Shown here: in pieces, positions 37,601 to 48,654 of the stretch
Layout: each line of letters begins with the position of its first letter
How positions within the stretch are numbered: position 1 is the first letter of the stretch
Origin: Lateolabrax maculatus
Lineage: Eukaryota > Chordata > Actinopteri > Acropomatiformes > Lateolabracidae
Direction: 5' to 3'
NCBI GenBank assembly: GCA_031216445.1
Contig: CM062214.1
Location: forward strand, 6,906,001-6,970,000
Length of the DNA: 64,000 nt
Notes under the pieces: model-generated
Database searches by the model: none
Told to the model about the DNA's origin: nothing
What the model saw: the letters and a program-made list of their open reading frames with translations, nothing else
Program-made: the position numbers and the translations under genes

Positions 37601-40600
37601 CAAAAGCAGCTGCGCTGCTAATATTACAGCCACTGTTGCTGCAGCTTGTCATACCAGCGTGTCATCAGCTCCATATGAAGTTCATCAGAGACTAGTAGGG
37701 AGAAATGTTTGATTCTCTGTCCTCTCATAGTGCTAAGCTGTAAAGTGTTACTCACTGATGAGCTGGGAGGTCAGAACATTCAAATGTCAGAGCTGTTTAT
37801 ACAGCATATAAATACACATCATGTTTACATGGAAATAAATCCTCCTCACATGAGATGTCAATTTTTTTTTTTTTTTCACCTCAAGGATATTCACTCCAAT
37901 GCAACATTTTACAGAGGGTCTGATTGCTTGGTTGAGCAGCAAATTTGACCCTTTGTTTGTGCATTGTGTGCGTGTGTGTGTGTGTCTCTTTGTGTGCCAG
38001 GCTAAATAAGATTGCCACAGCAATGGGAGCATCGGGAGAAAACAGTGTGCTAGATCTCCTCGCTGCTATGGAGGGACTCACACGAATGGAGAAGATAGAG
38101 TGAGTTTTTCACTCTATCTCTATCTTTTCACACTCATTAAAGTCATTAAAGTCATTGAAGGATGGGTGTCATGAGTGGTGTTGGATGTGTTGTTTCAGGC
38201 TGGAGGGCTGGAGGATGGCTGATAGAGGAATAGAGCAGCTGACCAGACTCCTTCCTGTCTGGATGGAGCTCAGAAAGATCAGGTAGGCAAGAAGGTCCTA
38301 TTAAATGTTTATGTTTACCTTTGTTCAGCTTTGTTTTCTTGTTTTAATGTCTATTTCTGTGTAAGTACATTGATTGTGTTCACATACTTGGCCAATAAAG
38401 CTGATTCTGATGTATTGTATGATGTCTTATGGTTGCTTCATGGCTCCTGATAAAGTCCCTATGTGTAGAATTTAAACATTTGTGACTTTAGTGCCACCCA
38501 GTGGTAGTATCAAAAAAGACAGTAGCAGAGGGCTGTGCATGCTGCCACTGTGTACTTATTGGAATACGACTTATGTTACATTTAATGGTGTTTTTGTGTG
38601 TGTGTGTGTGTCTGTCTTCCAGTCTGTCAAAGAACCTTATCAGTGACCAATCAGGAGACAAGCTACTGGAGGCTTTGAAAAGCTGTAGTCACCTGGAAGA
38701 GCTCCAGTAAGGACCTGATGACATTTCTTTTATATTTTATATAGTTTTCCATGTAAATGTTTTTTTATTATTATTTATCATTGTATTTGTATTTGTGTAT
38801 TTTGGTTAAATAGAAGTATAATATCATATTTATCTCAGTGCAGAATTAAAACATCTGTTTGTGTTGTCTTCTAGTCTGTGTAGTAACAGCCTGGGTGATC
38901 TCACTGCTGCCAGGATGGCCCTTGTTCTACCATCGCTGACACACATCACTGTGTTGGAGTAAGTCACACACACATTCTAATTTCTCACTGACATATGTGT
39001 TGGACTCGTCCTGAGGTTTATGTTCTTTATGCACTTATGTCTTTTCTAGTATTTCAGATAACCATATTGGATGTGAAGGCTCAGTGAGTCTCTCCAAAGC
39101 AATAATGTGCATGAAGAACCTCACCAAGATTCTGTAAGACTTCTCCAACTTATTTGGGAATCACAACCCTGATGGATGACTCGATTTAACAATTATTAGT
39201 TTTATAATAAATAATATGTTTCTGTTTCTTTTGTGGTCTGTCAGCCTGACCTCTGTTGGGACTCCAGAGCTGTGTGCTGTAGCCGCCAGTCTGGCCCACT
39301 GTCCCCTCATACAGGATGTGGGGTAAGACTGAAAATTCATCATATACAACACATTGTCAGTAAATAATGATGACATAAACATGATGGATTCTGATTTCTA
39401 ATGTGAGGTTTGTCAGCCCTGATCTAAATGTTAAGTGGGACCGTTTGTTTTCGAAATACTGTACTATACTTGTGTCCCTGTCTTTAGTCTAGGATGGAAT
39501 AACTGTGGTGACAAAGTGGCCGTGGAGTTGGCCAGAGTTATGCCTCTCTGTCAGAAGCTGACCAGACTAGAGTGAGTTTGTGAACACACACACACACACA
39601 GTTAATTTTTTATTTATTTAATTTTCGTAAGATTTCAGATATTTTTAGTTTTCATTTTTAATGTTAGTTAATGTTACTCACCTACTGCACTTGAGTACAA
39701 ATTTGAGGTACTTGTGCATATTTCTTTTCATGCTACTTTCTACCTTCACTCCACTACAGTTCAGAGGGGAATAGTGATTAAAATATTGAGCTTTTTACTT
39801 CACTTCATTTATATGACAGCTTTAATTACTAGTTACTTTATAAAGGAAGATATTTGCACACGAGAAATACAAAGAGTTTATAAAATATGATATACCAACA
39901 GTACGTACAAGTACAGCTGAATGGATTTATGCAAAGATCCAAACATATTTCATGGTTCCAGCTTCACAAATGTAAGGGATTTTAATTATTTTATTTATTT
40001 TAATAATGTTGATGTTTGGACTGTTAGTTGGACAAAACTAGCATTGTGAAGGTGTCAATTTGGGTAATTGTGATGGTATTTCTCACTATTTTCTGAATTT
40101 TTACACACCAAACAGTCAGTCAATCAATGGAGAAAACAATCAGCAGATGAATCCATGATAAAAATAATGATTAGTTTCAGTCAGATTGCAAAATAGTAAA
40201 ATGAGCTCAACGTCAACCAGCTACAACAGTAAAGTCCTGCTTTTATTTAAACACATGAGTAGGAATAATCTAATGATATAATATATAATAATAAAAAATA
40301 AAAAAAGTCATATGGGCCTTTTCCTTTTTACTGAGACTACTGTAACTTTAATATGATATTAATAATTACATTTAATGTCATACTTTTACTTTTGTAACAT
40401 TTTCAACTTTTAAGTTTTTTAAGTAAAGGATTCCCACTTCCTTTAGGGTTTTTTCTTTACTCCAATCAATAAAATGTGCTCCTGTAGGTTTAGATTTAGT
40501 TTAAATTGAGCTCCCCCTTTAGTTGACTTATTTGTCCCCCACACACTCACACTTAGAGAGAATAACACAGTATGTGTGTGTGTATGTATGTATGTGTTTA

Positions 40601-41014
40601 TCATTGCCAGTCTGGAGTCAAACAGTGTGGGTATTCTTGGAGCGGAGGCCCTGGTTAGAGCTTTACGGTCGTGTCCAGCTCTGCAGCTCATCAGGTAAAC
40701 TGTCTTAGTGTCTCTCAGCCAAGGTTTGGCTCATACAGGCACCTGTAGATTTTGTTTATCACCTACACTATCAGCTAAAAGCAATTTGAATACTTCTGCT
40801 GTATCACTTTTTTGACTGCAGTATATAATTTCCTGTTAATACCTGTTACATATTTCAAATCAGCTATATTTAGATTTTTAACATATAATTAAACATAGTA
40901 AATAATATATTTCCCACCACTGTGCTTTTCAGGCTGTGGAGGAACCAAGTCTCTCCCAGTGAAGCCCAGAGCCTCAGTCTGAGGGACAGAAGGCTGAATT
41001 TCTCATCCACCTAA
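14308..41014 (+). CDS. nlrc5: NLRC5 (NOD-like receptor, CARD-like domain containing 5), complete, 54 coding exons
   Basis: NLRC5 is a nuclear-cytoplasmic NLR and CIITA relative. In mammals it is interferon-inducible and transactivates MHC class I and antigen-processing genes together with RFX, CREB/ATF and NF-Y factors at promoters. Joining 54 exons gives 5811 bases including the TAA stop at 41012-41014, that is 1936 residues with every phase consistent (human about 1866). Order: death-fold domain 1-109, spacer with candidate NLS KRPR at 150-153, NACHT with Walker A GQAGSGKT at 247-254, Walker B LDGYDEF at 330-336 and sensor VLVTCR at 376-381, winged-helix motif HLTVQEFL at 648-655, then LRRs from about 832 to the end. 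The start is the first ATG after a splice acceptor. Adjacency to cpne2 matches human 16q13. The number of LRRs and some small exons rest on my splice calls. Confidence 0.93.
18484..19340. mobile_element. Non-autonomous piggyBac-like element (MITE) in nlrc5 intron
   Basis: The left end reads TTAACACTAGAACCGCC followed by GGGGGTCATTTTTACCCC. The right end, reverse-complemented, reads CCCTAGAACTGCC followed by GGGGGTCATTTTTACCCC. These are inverted termini beginning CNCTAGAA next to TTAA, the piggyBac hallmark, though the right-hand TTAA is not intact (GTATTAG). Further in, TTATGGGAGTTTTGG near 18616 and AACTCCCATAAAC near 19184 are also inverted. There is no transposase reading frame. The element is about 855 bases. 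Confidence 0.55.
20501..20861. mobile_element. Foldback MITE with ~130-bp terminal inverted repeats in nlrc5 intron
   Basis: Left arm 20501-20630 starts AAGGGGACAGTTCACCTCAA and right arm 20733-20861, reverse-complemented, starts AAAGGGACAGTTCATTCCAA. The arms share long identical blocks, for example ATCAAAAATACATATTTTTC and GAGATATCGGCCGTAGAGAT. The central loop is about 100 bases with a CTT run. No coding capacity was seen. It lies in the intron after the Walker B exon. Superfamily is not assigned. Confidence 0.85.
23398..23760. repeat. Decayed teleost repeat fragments in nlrc5 intron
   Basis: 'accagtggtggaggaag' resembles the end of the AAGTACTTTACTC family. 'gactgcaactaatgattcat', 'ttttctcgagtaattttg' and 'gtccaaccaataatttatagt' match phrases of the GATTAATCGATTAAT-type fish repeat also present at 40.0-40.2 and 62.75-63.1 kb. 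The copies are old, so the boundaries are approximate. Confidence 0.5.
24619..24692 (+). repeat. Possible tRNA-derived SINE fragment
   Basis: TGGCCAAGTGG fits the pol III A-box consensus TGGCNNAGTGG. About 35 bases later GGTTTCATTC partly fits the B box GGTTCGANTCC. It lies in the 2.3-kb nlrc5 intron 22863-25140, which otherwise shows no gene. The B box is degraded and no cloverleaf is obvious, so this is not a functional tRNA gene. Confidence 0.35.
25141..25735 (+). other. nlrc5: nlrc5 NACHT-LRR linker exons
   Basis: Exons 25141-25372 and 25494-25735 encode an alpha-helical linker (for example KLLKNLCHSN, then ILELCHCIQESQDPQLAQQV). This corresponds to the helical domain after the winged helix in NLRs and the capping region before the LRRs. 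From 25735 every following intron is phase 2. Confidence 0.88.
27191..27241. repeat. (TG)n microsatellite abutting an nlrc5 splice acceptor
   Basis: About 25 TG units end ten bases before the acceptor of the exon starting at 27252, so the repeat forms the polypyrimidine-tract region. Length variation could alter splicing of this LRR exon. Confidence 0.92.
28070..28260. repeat. Teleost dispersed repeat, 'AAGTACTTTACTCAAGTA' family, copy 2
   Basis: 'ggtactttacttgagtattt', 'cattttatgctactttatac' and 'ttctattccaccacattt' repeat the copy at 11.9-12.2 kb in the same orientation. It lies in an nlrc5 LRR intron. Confidence 0.75.
28574..28623. repeat. (TG)n microsatellite abutting an nlrc5 splice acceptor
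   Basis: About 25 TG units lie ten bases upstream of the acceptor for the exon starting at 28633. This is the same arrangement as at 27191-27241. Confidence 0.92.
38320..38412 (+). repeat. LINE-like 3' tail fragment
   Basis: 'cacatacttggccaataaag' followed by CTGATTCTGATG is the familiar 3' end of a common fish non-LTR element. It is only a short remnant in an nlrc5 intron. Confidence 0.5.
39665..39960. repeat. Teleost dispersed repeat, 'AAGTACTTTACTCAAGTA' family, copy 3
   Basis: 'cacttgagtacaaatttgag', 'ttcactccactacagttcag' and 'tgacagctttaattactag' match the other copies in order and orientation. It lies in the last long LRR intron of nlrc5. Confidence 0.7.
40020..40215 (-). repeat. GATTAATCGATTAAT-type teleost repeat, antisense copy
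   Basis: 'tttctcactattttctgaat', 'caaacagtcagtcaatcaat' and 'gaaaacaatcagcagatgaa' read as the reverse complement of the repeat at 62.75-63.1 kb. It is diverged and has no coding potential. Confidence 0.5.
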
Positions 41015-43490
41015 TGTGATCTTTGTTGTTGGGTGGTGGCAGGGAGACGTAACATACCAGTTCATCAGAATCTTGCAGAGGTGAATCACTGCCACAGTGA
41101 AGTAGTGTTTCAGCCACATGCGGAGTTGAAATTTGTTTTCCCTGCAGTATGACCATCAAAAGAGCACAAAGAATCAGTTGTGTACCCGATGACTGCAGCA
41201 ACTGGCTTCTCTCAATGTGAATGGTTAAAAGACCCCTATGTGGTCTATGAGTGTGTATAAAGTATGAGAGTCCTCATCCCTTTTGGCATTCCCCTAAAAT
41301 GTCTAGATTTTTTTAATTTTGAGAGTTGCTCGAGGGGACAATGTAATTAGTTACAGTTGACTATCAAAGAGAAAACCGCTATCTTTAAGCCTATTTAAAT
41401 GTATGACTATGCAATTATTGGCCTCTAGTTTCACGATGGTAAATTGGGGTAATCAGTGTGGTGGTGTTTCCTCATTCCATCGGTGACACTATGCCCCTTT
41501 TGCGATGGTGCGCCTGGGGTGTGGCGATTGTGACGTGGGTGTGTTACGAATATAACGCCTGAGTGTTGAGCTTTAACCAGTGCATCCCCACCTGTGACCG
41601 ACAGCTGGCAGACACATCTCTGCTCTGTTATCTGTAGAGACTCTGGACACGGCACACAGACTGCCGTCCAGAGAGCACAGTGTCAATGCCGTACAGACCA
41701 CTGAGAGTTATTATGAAGTTACTGTGGAATATAAAAAATTATCAAAATAAGCAATAAGAATAATCTTACAGCAACTAATTTAATCACTAGAGTAAAATTG
41801 TGATGCAGTTAACCTTATTGTCACAATAGGAATATTATGCATTGAAAACATAAGTGAATGAGTGCTCTGGAAATTCACTTTTTATTATTATATACAGTAC
41901 ATGTTAAAACTATTTCCTAGCAGCTAATGCTTGCTTCAAACCATACACACAAAGTGGCTAATTGTGGATTTGCATGCACATGGAAATGGATTTGGTTAAA
42001 TAAGCCACTTAAGAAGCAAAATACTTCTTATATGAAGTTGTCTCAGACCCAATTCTTTGTTTTTAAGATGATGCTCTGGGTGTTTCTATTGGGAACCAAA
42101 GGTAAATAAGATTTATCTGCAATGAAGGCTGATGGATCATAGTGGTGAACTGAAATCTTACAGATGCCAAAGTTCTGTAAAGCTGTAGTTAGGTTATTGG
42201 TATCAACGCTCATTCTTTTGGATCAGCCCCACCTTTTCAGTCTTGTTACTGCCGGCTTTGCACATGCTGTCACTGCTCTTTCCGCCAACACTACATCTCC
42301 GTGAACCTAGAGGCCATGATGTAAAGGATTCCAATAAGTTTTCCTGTGAGAAAATAATTACTGCATGTACGCAGACTCTGAAACACTGAGTTACTTTGCA
42401 CTGAAATTTGTTTACATTAATAAGAGGCCACATTACTGAAAAACACAATATATCATGAACTCACGGTAAAGGAAGAGCTGAGATGGAGGACGCCCCTCTG
42501 CTCTGATGCTCATTATAGGTTGTGGTCTCCATCCAATTTGCATATTTATTTCTGCTGTTTTCATAGAAAAATAATCAGGTTCTTTTAAAAGTTATTTATT
42601 TAGCTGTTATTCATACTGAGTTTCATTTTTTACATGAGTAAATTATAGATTAAAGTAATTTAATTGAACACACACATTCACCTCATTTCTTTTTTGTTGT
42701 TGTTGTATAGTTTTTCCAGTTTATTCAATATCTACAAAGACTTTGGATTTTAATGAGCACAGATATGTCCTGTTGTGTTTTTTGCTTTTTCAGATTTGTG
42801 CTCAGGTTTGAATTCTCACATGGCAAATTGCCTCTATCCTTGACATTAATTAATTCTGGATTGCACTGAGATGTCAAATGAGAATAATAAAAAAAAAGAT
42901 TACTTTGAGTTTTGGCCTTTATTTGAAGTTTACACAATTAGTTTTTGTTTCTTTCTCTTTTATTCTTTTACCAGGCTTTTGTCTGCCAGTGTACAGACAA
43001 TAGCAGGGCTGAATAGTAGTGGAGTGAAGTCACATACACACACACGATCTGCACCTCAAAATCTGCTGAAACTGTATAGTATACAGTATTTTACTCGTGA
43101 ATCATGTCCACCATTCACAGTCAAAAACACTTCACATCTTTGTGTTGCACATCATGTTCACATAACTAAGAGCTGGTTATTAAATGTTACACATTTAGCT
43201 GTTTATTTAGTTATGATGCCATGTTAATATAACCTCTAGTTTCTGGAGTAGACAAGTAAACGTTAAACCACTCCTATTTCATTCTGACTGATGGCAGCAA
43301 GAGCATCTGGTATGACAGCTGTGCCTTAAAAAACAGGGCAACAGACCTCCCATTCATTCATGTCCACCTGGCACTCTCTTGTCTTTAAGACCAGTGGTAC
43401 AAATGTGCAGTTTCTGCTCCTTTCCTGTGTTAAGGGTTCCCAGATTCACATTAACAAGACATAACTCACAGTAATCCTGATGTTTCATGA
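41015..43490. other. nlrc5 3' UTR and gene-free intergenic DNA
   Basis: The nlrc5 3' UTR begins here, but I could not pick one polyadenylation signal with confidence. Nothing in this stretch shows splice-framed coding sequence or an RNA gene that I recognise. Confidence 0.5.
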
Positions 43491-43509
43491 CTGGATCCGT
43501 TAGTACTGT

Positions 43510-43935
43510 TGTCAAGTCAAGTCAGTTTTATTTGTATAGAGCCAAATCATAACAAAAGTTTTCTCAAGACACTTTTCACATAGAGTAGGTCTAGACCATA
43601 CTCTTTAAATATTATTCACAGAGACCCAGCAGTTCCCACCATGAGCAGCACTTGGCGACAGTGGCGAGGAAAAACTCCCTTTTAACAGGTAGAAACCTCA
43701 AGCAGAACCAGGCTCTGGGTGGGGGGGGCATCTGCATCGACCGAGTTGGGTTGAAAGGAGAGGAGACAGGGGGAGAGGGGAGACAGAGCAGGAGGAGAGA
43801 CAACAAATCAGACTAATAATAATAACAAATGCAGCAGTGAGTGTGGAGCAGGAACATGGGGGCAGTAGACGGCCTGCAGTCACAGATCCAGACTCTACAG
43901 CTCCAGAGGCAGAAACACCTGCAGAAAGAGAGAAG
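43510..43935. repeat. Teleost dispersed repeat ('TTTTATTTGTATAGAGCCAAAT ... CTTGGCGACAGTGGCGAGGA')
   Basis: The run 'cagttttatttgtatagagc', 'gagtaggtctagaccatact', 'gcacttggcgacagtggcga', 'ggaaaaactcccttttaaca', 'ggtagaaacctcaagcagaa' is a repeat I recognise from many fish genomes. A poly-G tract and GA-rich stretch follow. Class (SINE or LINE derivative) is not resolved. Confidence 0.65.
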
Positions 43936-44071
43936 GAGAAAAAGCACAAAAAGCACAATGTTTCCTTATCATTAGACAACAGTTCACTACCACTGCACTA
44001 CTCACGTCCACCAGTACTATCAAGTTGTTTTTCTCATCTCATATGAATAATCAGTGTTTGTTGTGGGAAAC

Positions 44072-44440
44072 TGGCAGTGGTTGAATGTAACTAAGTACAT
44101 CTACTCAAGTACTGTACAATTTTCAGGTACTCTGAGTATTTTATGGAACGTACTACTGTCATTCCACTACATTAGTTACTAGTCACTTTTAGGTTTAGAT
44201 TTTACATACAACAAATGTGATCCGTTTATAGTCTCTTGTTATAGATAAAACTATCCAAAGGTATATAAAGTACCATCCCCTCCACCAAGAGCAAACATGA
44301 ACAGTATTCCATTAGAAATTAGCATCCTATAATATAATATGTAATATTATTGCACAATATGGGCCATTCTGCTGTATAATGAGATCTGTTGCTTTTGTTA
44401 CTTTAAGTACATTTTGATGTTAATACTACAATTTTTACTT
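44072..44440. repeat. Teleost dispersed repeat, 'AAGTACTTTACTCAAGTA' family, copy 4
   Basis: 'gtaactaagtacatctactc', 'aagtactgtacaattttcag' and 'cattccactacattagttac' mark this copy. It is followed directly by another copy in the same orientation. Confidence 0.7.
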
Positions 44441-44444
44441 ATTG

Positions 44445-44925
44445 TAAGTTAATGTAACCAAGTACATTAACTCAAATACTGCACTAAAGTAAAATTTTGA
44501 GGTAGTTGTACTTTACTCAAGTATTTTCATTTTCCACCACTTGACTCCACTACATTTAAGAGTGAAATATTTTACATTTTACTCCTCTGCATGTATTCAA
44601 TAACTTTAGTAACTAGTTACTTTGCAGATTCTGATTAATACAAAATGTAATCAACAAATAATTTACGATGCATTATTATAGGTTATTATAGTTAAGATAA
44701 TACCTTATTGACCCCCAGGGAGGGTCAAAAGCTACCCAGCAGTATATAAAGTAATTAAAATTACATTAAGGTAATGTACACCTTAATACCTCAATAATTG
44801 TAATCCAATAATGTAATATACATCATTTTGAAATGGGCCATACTGCAGGGTGAGTAATTTCACTTTTGTACTTCGAGTTAAATTTGATGCTAATACTGAG
44901 TATAATTTGTAACAGACTAATGTGG
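44445..44925. repeat. Teleost dispersed repeat, 'AAGTACTTTACTCAAGTA' family, copy 5
   Basis: 'gtaaccaagtacattaactc', 'gtagttgtactttactcaag', 'tccaccacttgactccacta' and 'ctttagtaactagttacttt' give the most complete copy. A short insertion with 'taatacctta ttgaccccca gggagggtca' looks like a remnant of a LINE tail within it. Confidence 0.7.
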
Positions 44926-45199
44926 TGTGGAGTACATCTGCCCCCGCTGACCACCGGTCAGGAACTGCAATGTTTTGTGAAGTGACGAACAAACTTAGGT
45001 CGTGATACCTTCATTAACCACAAGAGAGTGCCAGAGGAACAAAATATTTCCATACTAGATTTTAGAATACTACTGAAACTATTAACAATGCATAAACAAA
45101 AAAATGCTCGGCATTGAAAAAAAAAACCCATAAGACAAGACCGGCAGACAAAGCATGCGTATGTGTGAGTGTCAACAACAATATCCGGCTGGATTTTAA

Positions 45200-45990
45200 G
45201 TAACAACAGAAAAACACGTTAGGCGGAAACGCTCTTCCGCGACGCTTTTATTTTGCAGGTGGACTCGCAGCACTTCCGGTCGTGAGCCGGTGCTGCGAGC
45301 TTGACGGCGCTGGGCGGACAGAGCGGGTCCAGGCGCTGCAGCCTCACTTACACTCACACACTGTTGCGCCTGCCAGGACACTCCGGATTAAAGAAACAAA
45401 CAAAAAATAAAAAAAAATGGCGACAGCAACTTCAGTTGTCACTCTTTGGTAGAAAAAAAAAACAAAAAAAAACTAAATCAAACAACAACGAAAAAAAAAA
45501 ACACATTAGTATTTCTCCTCACTGTGCGCAGTAATTTAAGAAATTGTCAAGTGAAGAGCGGGGAAGAAGTTGGACGTCGCTGACTGAGGTGAGTGCGGCG
45601 GCAGTTTTCTTCCTGTGGTGTGTGTCAGAGGAGATGTGACGGGCGGCCGCTTCCTGTGTGAAGGGGCCGCCGACACGCGCCCAGGTGTCACAATGACTCT
45701 CCGGCCGCAGCGTGCTGGTTAGAGAGGAACTACAGGGCAAACACACAGAAGTGTTGTGTGCCAAGGACAGAGTCGCTGTGTTACTGTCGTGATGTGTTTC
45801 ACGTCCAATTCAAACGGACAAATCCCTTAAGGAGTGCAGTCCGCGGCGGGACGTGCAGGTAGACTTGCGGACTGTGTGTGTGCAGCTCAACCTTGGCCGT
45901 GAACACGTGTGACACGGCTCCCGCTCGCCCGGTCGGTCGCCTCCAGCTGACCCAGGTGTGGATGCGCAGTGTGACCGGGTGTGAACGGCT
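45200..45990 (+). promoter_or_regulatory. cpne2: CpG-rich promoter region of cpne2
   Basis: CpG dinucleotides are much denser here than in the flanking AT-rich DNA (for example around 45236-45330, 45571-45720 and 45838-45990). CACTTCCGGT at 45271-45280 is an ETS/GABP-type site, common in TATA-less housekeeping promoters. Short poly-A tracts interrupt the region at 45400-45500. It lies 3 kb upstream of the first copine coding exon. Confidence 0.55.
45340..45588 (+). other. cpne2: Candidate untranslated first exon of cpne2
   Basis: The segment ends CGCTGACTGAG followed by the strong donor GTGAGTGCGG, within the CpG-rich region. It could splice to the acceptor at 48629-48630, which precedes the copine start codon. 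The 5' boundary is a guess. Confidence 0.4.
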
Positions 45991-46051
45991 TCGGCGGGGT
46001 GAGTGCAGCCAGTAAAAAAAAAACCTGGATCAGGCTGCCACACACCTGTGA

Positions 46052-46120
46052 TGCCCTCGAACACACACACACACACGCACACACGCACACACACACACAC
46101 ACACACGCACGCACGCACAG
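46052..46120. repeat. (CA)n/(CGCA)n microsatellite
   Basis: An imperfect CA tract with CG interruptions, in the first intron of cpne2. Confidence 0.9.
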
Positions 46121-46925
46121 TGCAAATGGTCTTTATATAATGGCACGCTGAAAGGCTTTTGGATTTCCATCAGAAGACATTAAAATGATGTTGTTGTTTC
46201 TTTACTGCCTGCAGCCTTGAAAGTTGTGGTAACGTCCCTTGTGTGTGTTTCTACCTGATCAAACTTAAGCACATGATGGGAAAAAAAAAAGACCATGCTT
46301 TGCCAGAAAAAAAGAAAGAGATAGAAGAGGATATCCTGCCTTAAGCCTGTCCTGGTGCATTGTGTTTGAATTGTGTCCATGGTCCATGTTAATGGGCAGT
46401 GGCTCACAGGCGTTTTGTGTGTTTCATTGTCATGAGCTCATCTTGGGGAAAAAGGCAGCGTAACTTCTCCCTATTTCATCCATTCATCACCCGCGAACAG
46501 TGAATGAATGAGCACAAGTATTTCAGCTAGTCAAAACAAGCTTTTCAGCACCTGTGAATGACCGAGTAAATGAATGGAAATGTTACACTGGTATGTGACA
46601 TCACAAGAGCAGAATAGGAGGAGAACGCTGGTTATGACACATTAGTATCTTAGCAACAGACAGCATCCTTTTAGTCAGCCGCTCTAAGATCAAAACCACC
46701 TTTATAGACACAAGGTGCTGTTTATTTGTCTTAAAAGCCCCTCGGGAATTATTTAAAATATGACAAGTTAATATCCAGAACAACATGTTAACAACATTTT
46801 TGGACTCGTGTTATTACACTCAACACGTGTCTCAAGATTAATGTGTGTCTTTTTTTTCACTCCTTGTCTGAGGCTTCTCCATTTTGGAGGTTCTGCGGTG
46901 GCTTTGATCTGGGCTCAGGGCACTT

Positions 46926-46927
<2 letters not shown>

Positions 46928-46960
<33 letters not shown>
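46928..46960. repeat. (TG)n microsatellite
   Basis: About 16 TG units in the first cpne2 intron. Confidence 0.9.
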
Positions 46961-47783
46961 CCTTTCTAATGTTTAATACTGGATTTGGGATTTCCAGCTA
47001 TAGACTAAGGTCGTTGCCAAGGCCTCGCATTCTTTGTGTGTTTACGTCTGTGTTTAATTCTTCCTCAACGTGTGTTTCAAGATAAACAGTGACATTAGTC
47101 TTTAGGGCTGTAAATCCACAGTTGACATCGTAAGTATGATTTAATTATTATGTGCTAACCACCTTTTCCCTAGTTTTTATATTACACATATATTATACAT
47201 CTGAAAAACGTAAACATAACTAAATGTTACCAAAATTCGACTAATTTCAAACCTCTTGTGCAATATTATTTTGTGATAATCTACCCCTGTAAACCACTGA
47301 TTTCTGCAAGGAAATGCACACTCTGCCTGGCAACAGATGCAGACCCAGTTTGTTGCTGGCATCTTATTTTCGCTCTGATTTTGTCGGCTGTCAGTGTAAG
47401 ACACACATGACACACACACACTCAAGTGTTAGAGTTACGTAAGACCTCTAACGAGAGACTGCATGTAATCCTGGACACCATCCATCACCGTGTGTGTAAC
47501 AACAACCTACAGTACAATCTCACACAGGTCGTGTTAGGTGAACCTTTCATCTTTAAGTCATATTACAGCAATGTGTTCGTCATTGTTCACTTAGTCAGTG
47601 TTTGGCAGATAGCTGGCGCTGATGTTGACCCATTGTGAGTTCCCTCGCTGACTACAGGTTACCCAAACATTTGGGAGATTTTTTTGCAGTTTATTATGTC
47701 AAGTTTCTTTTTTTTTCAGTTTAAATATCAACAGAGAAACTATCTATACGAACATATTGGTATGTTTTATTAAACTTTTTTTT

Positions 47784-48335
47784 GTACAGACATTTATGGT
47801 CCCCTGTAGATGAAGTCTACTGATTTTGGAGATCCTGTGACTTTTCATCTACTGCCACCAGCAGGTCAACGTTCTCAGTTATACAGTGACAAATTTCAAC
47901 ATCCATTGGATGGACTGAATTATAATAACTTTTGTGATCCCATATTTTTTTTATCTAGAACCATCATCAGGTCAATATGTCCAATATAGAACTAACTATT
48001 TTGATTATAAATCAAATGTGAGGTTTCACAACTTTTATCAGCCTAACATAATAGTAAACTGCCTGTTTTTGGACTGTTGGACTGCTCATCAAGATGTCAC
48101 CATATGCTCTAGGATGTGATTTTCTTTTTTCACTGGTGCATTGACAAAACCATGAATTGATTAATCGAGAAAATATGATATGATGATATGATGGTGAACA
48201 TGATGAACATCAGCTCAACATCAGCACATTGGCATTGTCACTGTGAGCATGTTGTGTGCAAGTGGTTCAAAGCAGCACCGTGCCCAGTACAGCCTCACAG
48301 AGCTGCTAGGATGGCTGAAGACTCTGTGAAAAATC
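47784..48335. repeat. Teleost dispersed repeat ('TTGGATGGATTG ... CAGCCTCACAGAGCTGCTAG'), copy 1
   Basis: Phrases in order: 'tggtcccctgtagatgaagt', 'tgatcccatatt', 'accatcatcaggtcaatatg', 'gatggtgaacatgatgaaca', 'ttggcattgtcactgtgagc', 'cagcctcacagagctgctag'. This is a common fish repeat. Partial copies occur at 54145-54262 and 59795-59912. It ends about 300 bases before the cpne2 coding exon. Confidence 0.65.
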
Positions 48336-48654
48336 TGTGTTCATGTATTGATCGTATTCACAGTAAAGAACACATGTTTGGCTTGGCTGGTTGTTTTATT
48401 AGTTAACAAAACTGTATCATTCTCTCTCGGGCGTTTTGTCTATTCCACAGTCTAGCTTCAGCCCCCAGTACTGAGAAGTTGTCCAAATGTTCAAAATGTG
48501 CAACTTTACTGTTTAAAGACATCATAGGGCACCCATGGTCAGCCAAGATACAGCCAGTGTGGGATGGTGTGCGGGCGTGTATGAAACTAAAGTTTATTCT
48601 ACTTGTTTGTCTGTGTTTTCTCTGCTCCAGGGTGATCAGCCGTGACCTCAGACC

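Larger units (their letters stand above)
26580..41014 (+). other. nlrc5: nlrc5 leucine-rich-repeat exon array (42 exons, four-exon higher-order cassette)
   Basis: Exon starts: 26580, 26806, 27014, 27252, 27438, 27604, 27932, 28633, 28982, 29410, 29654, 29902, 30332, 30971, 31125, 31256, 31428, 31664, 31956, 32529, 32738, 33462, 33728, 34382, 34722, 34993, 35210, 35882, 36088, 36260, 36767, 37013, 37258, 38001, 38199, 38623, 38875, 39050, 39245, 39488, 40611, 40933. All internal exons are multiples of three and phase 2-2. Twenty-three are exactly 84 bases (28 residues, one ribonuclease-inhibitor-type LRR). Lengths run 84-84-90-short in the first two thirds. The last exon ends RRLNFSST and stop. 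Phase symmetry means exon skipping or duplication would keep the frame. Confidence 0.9.
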
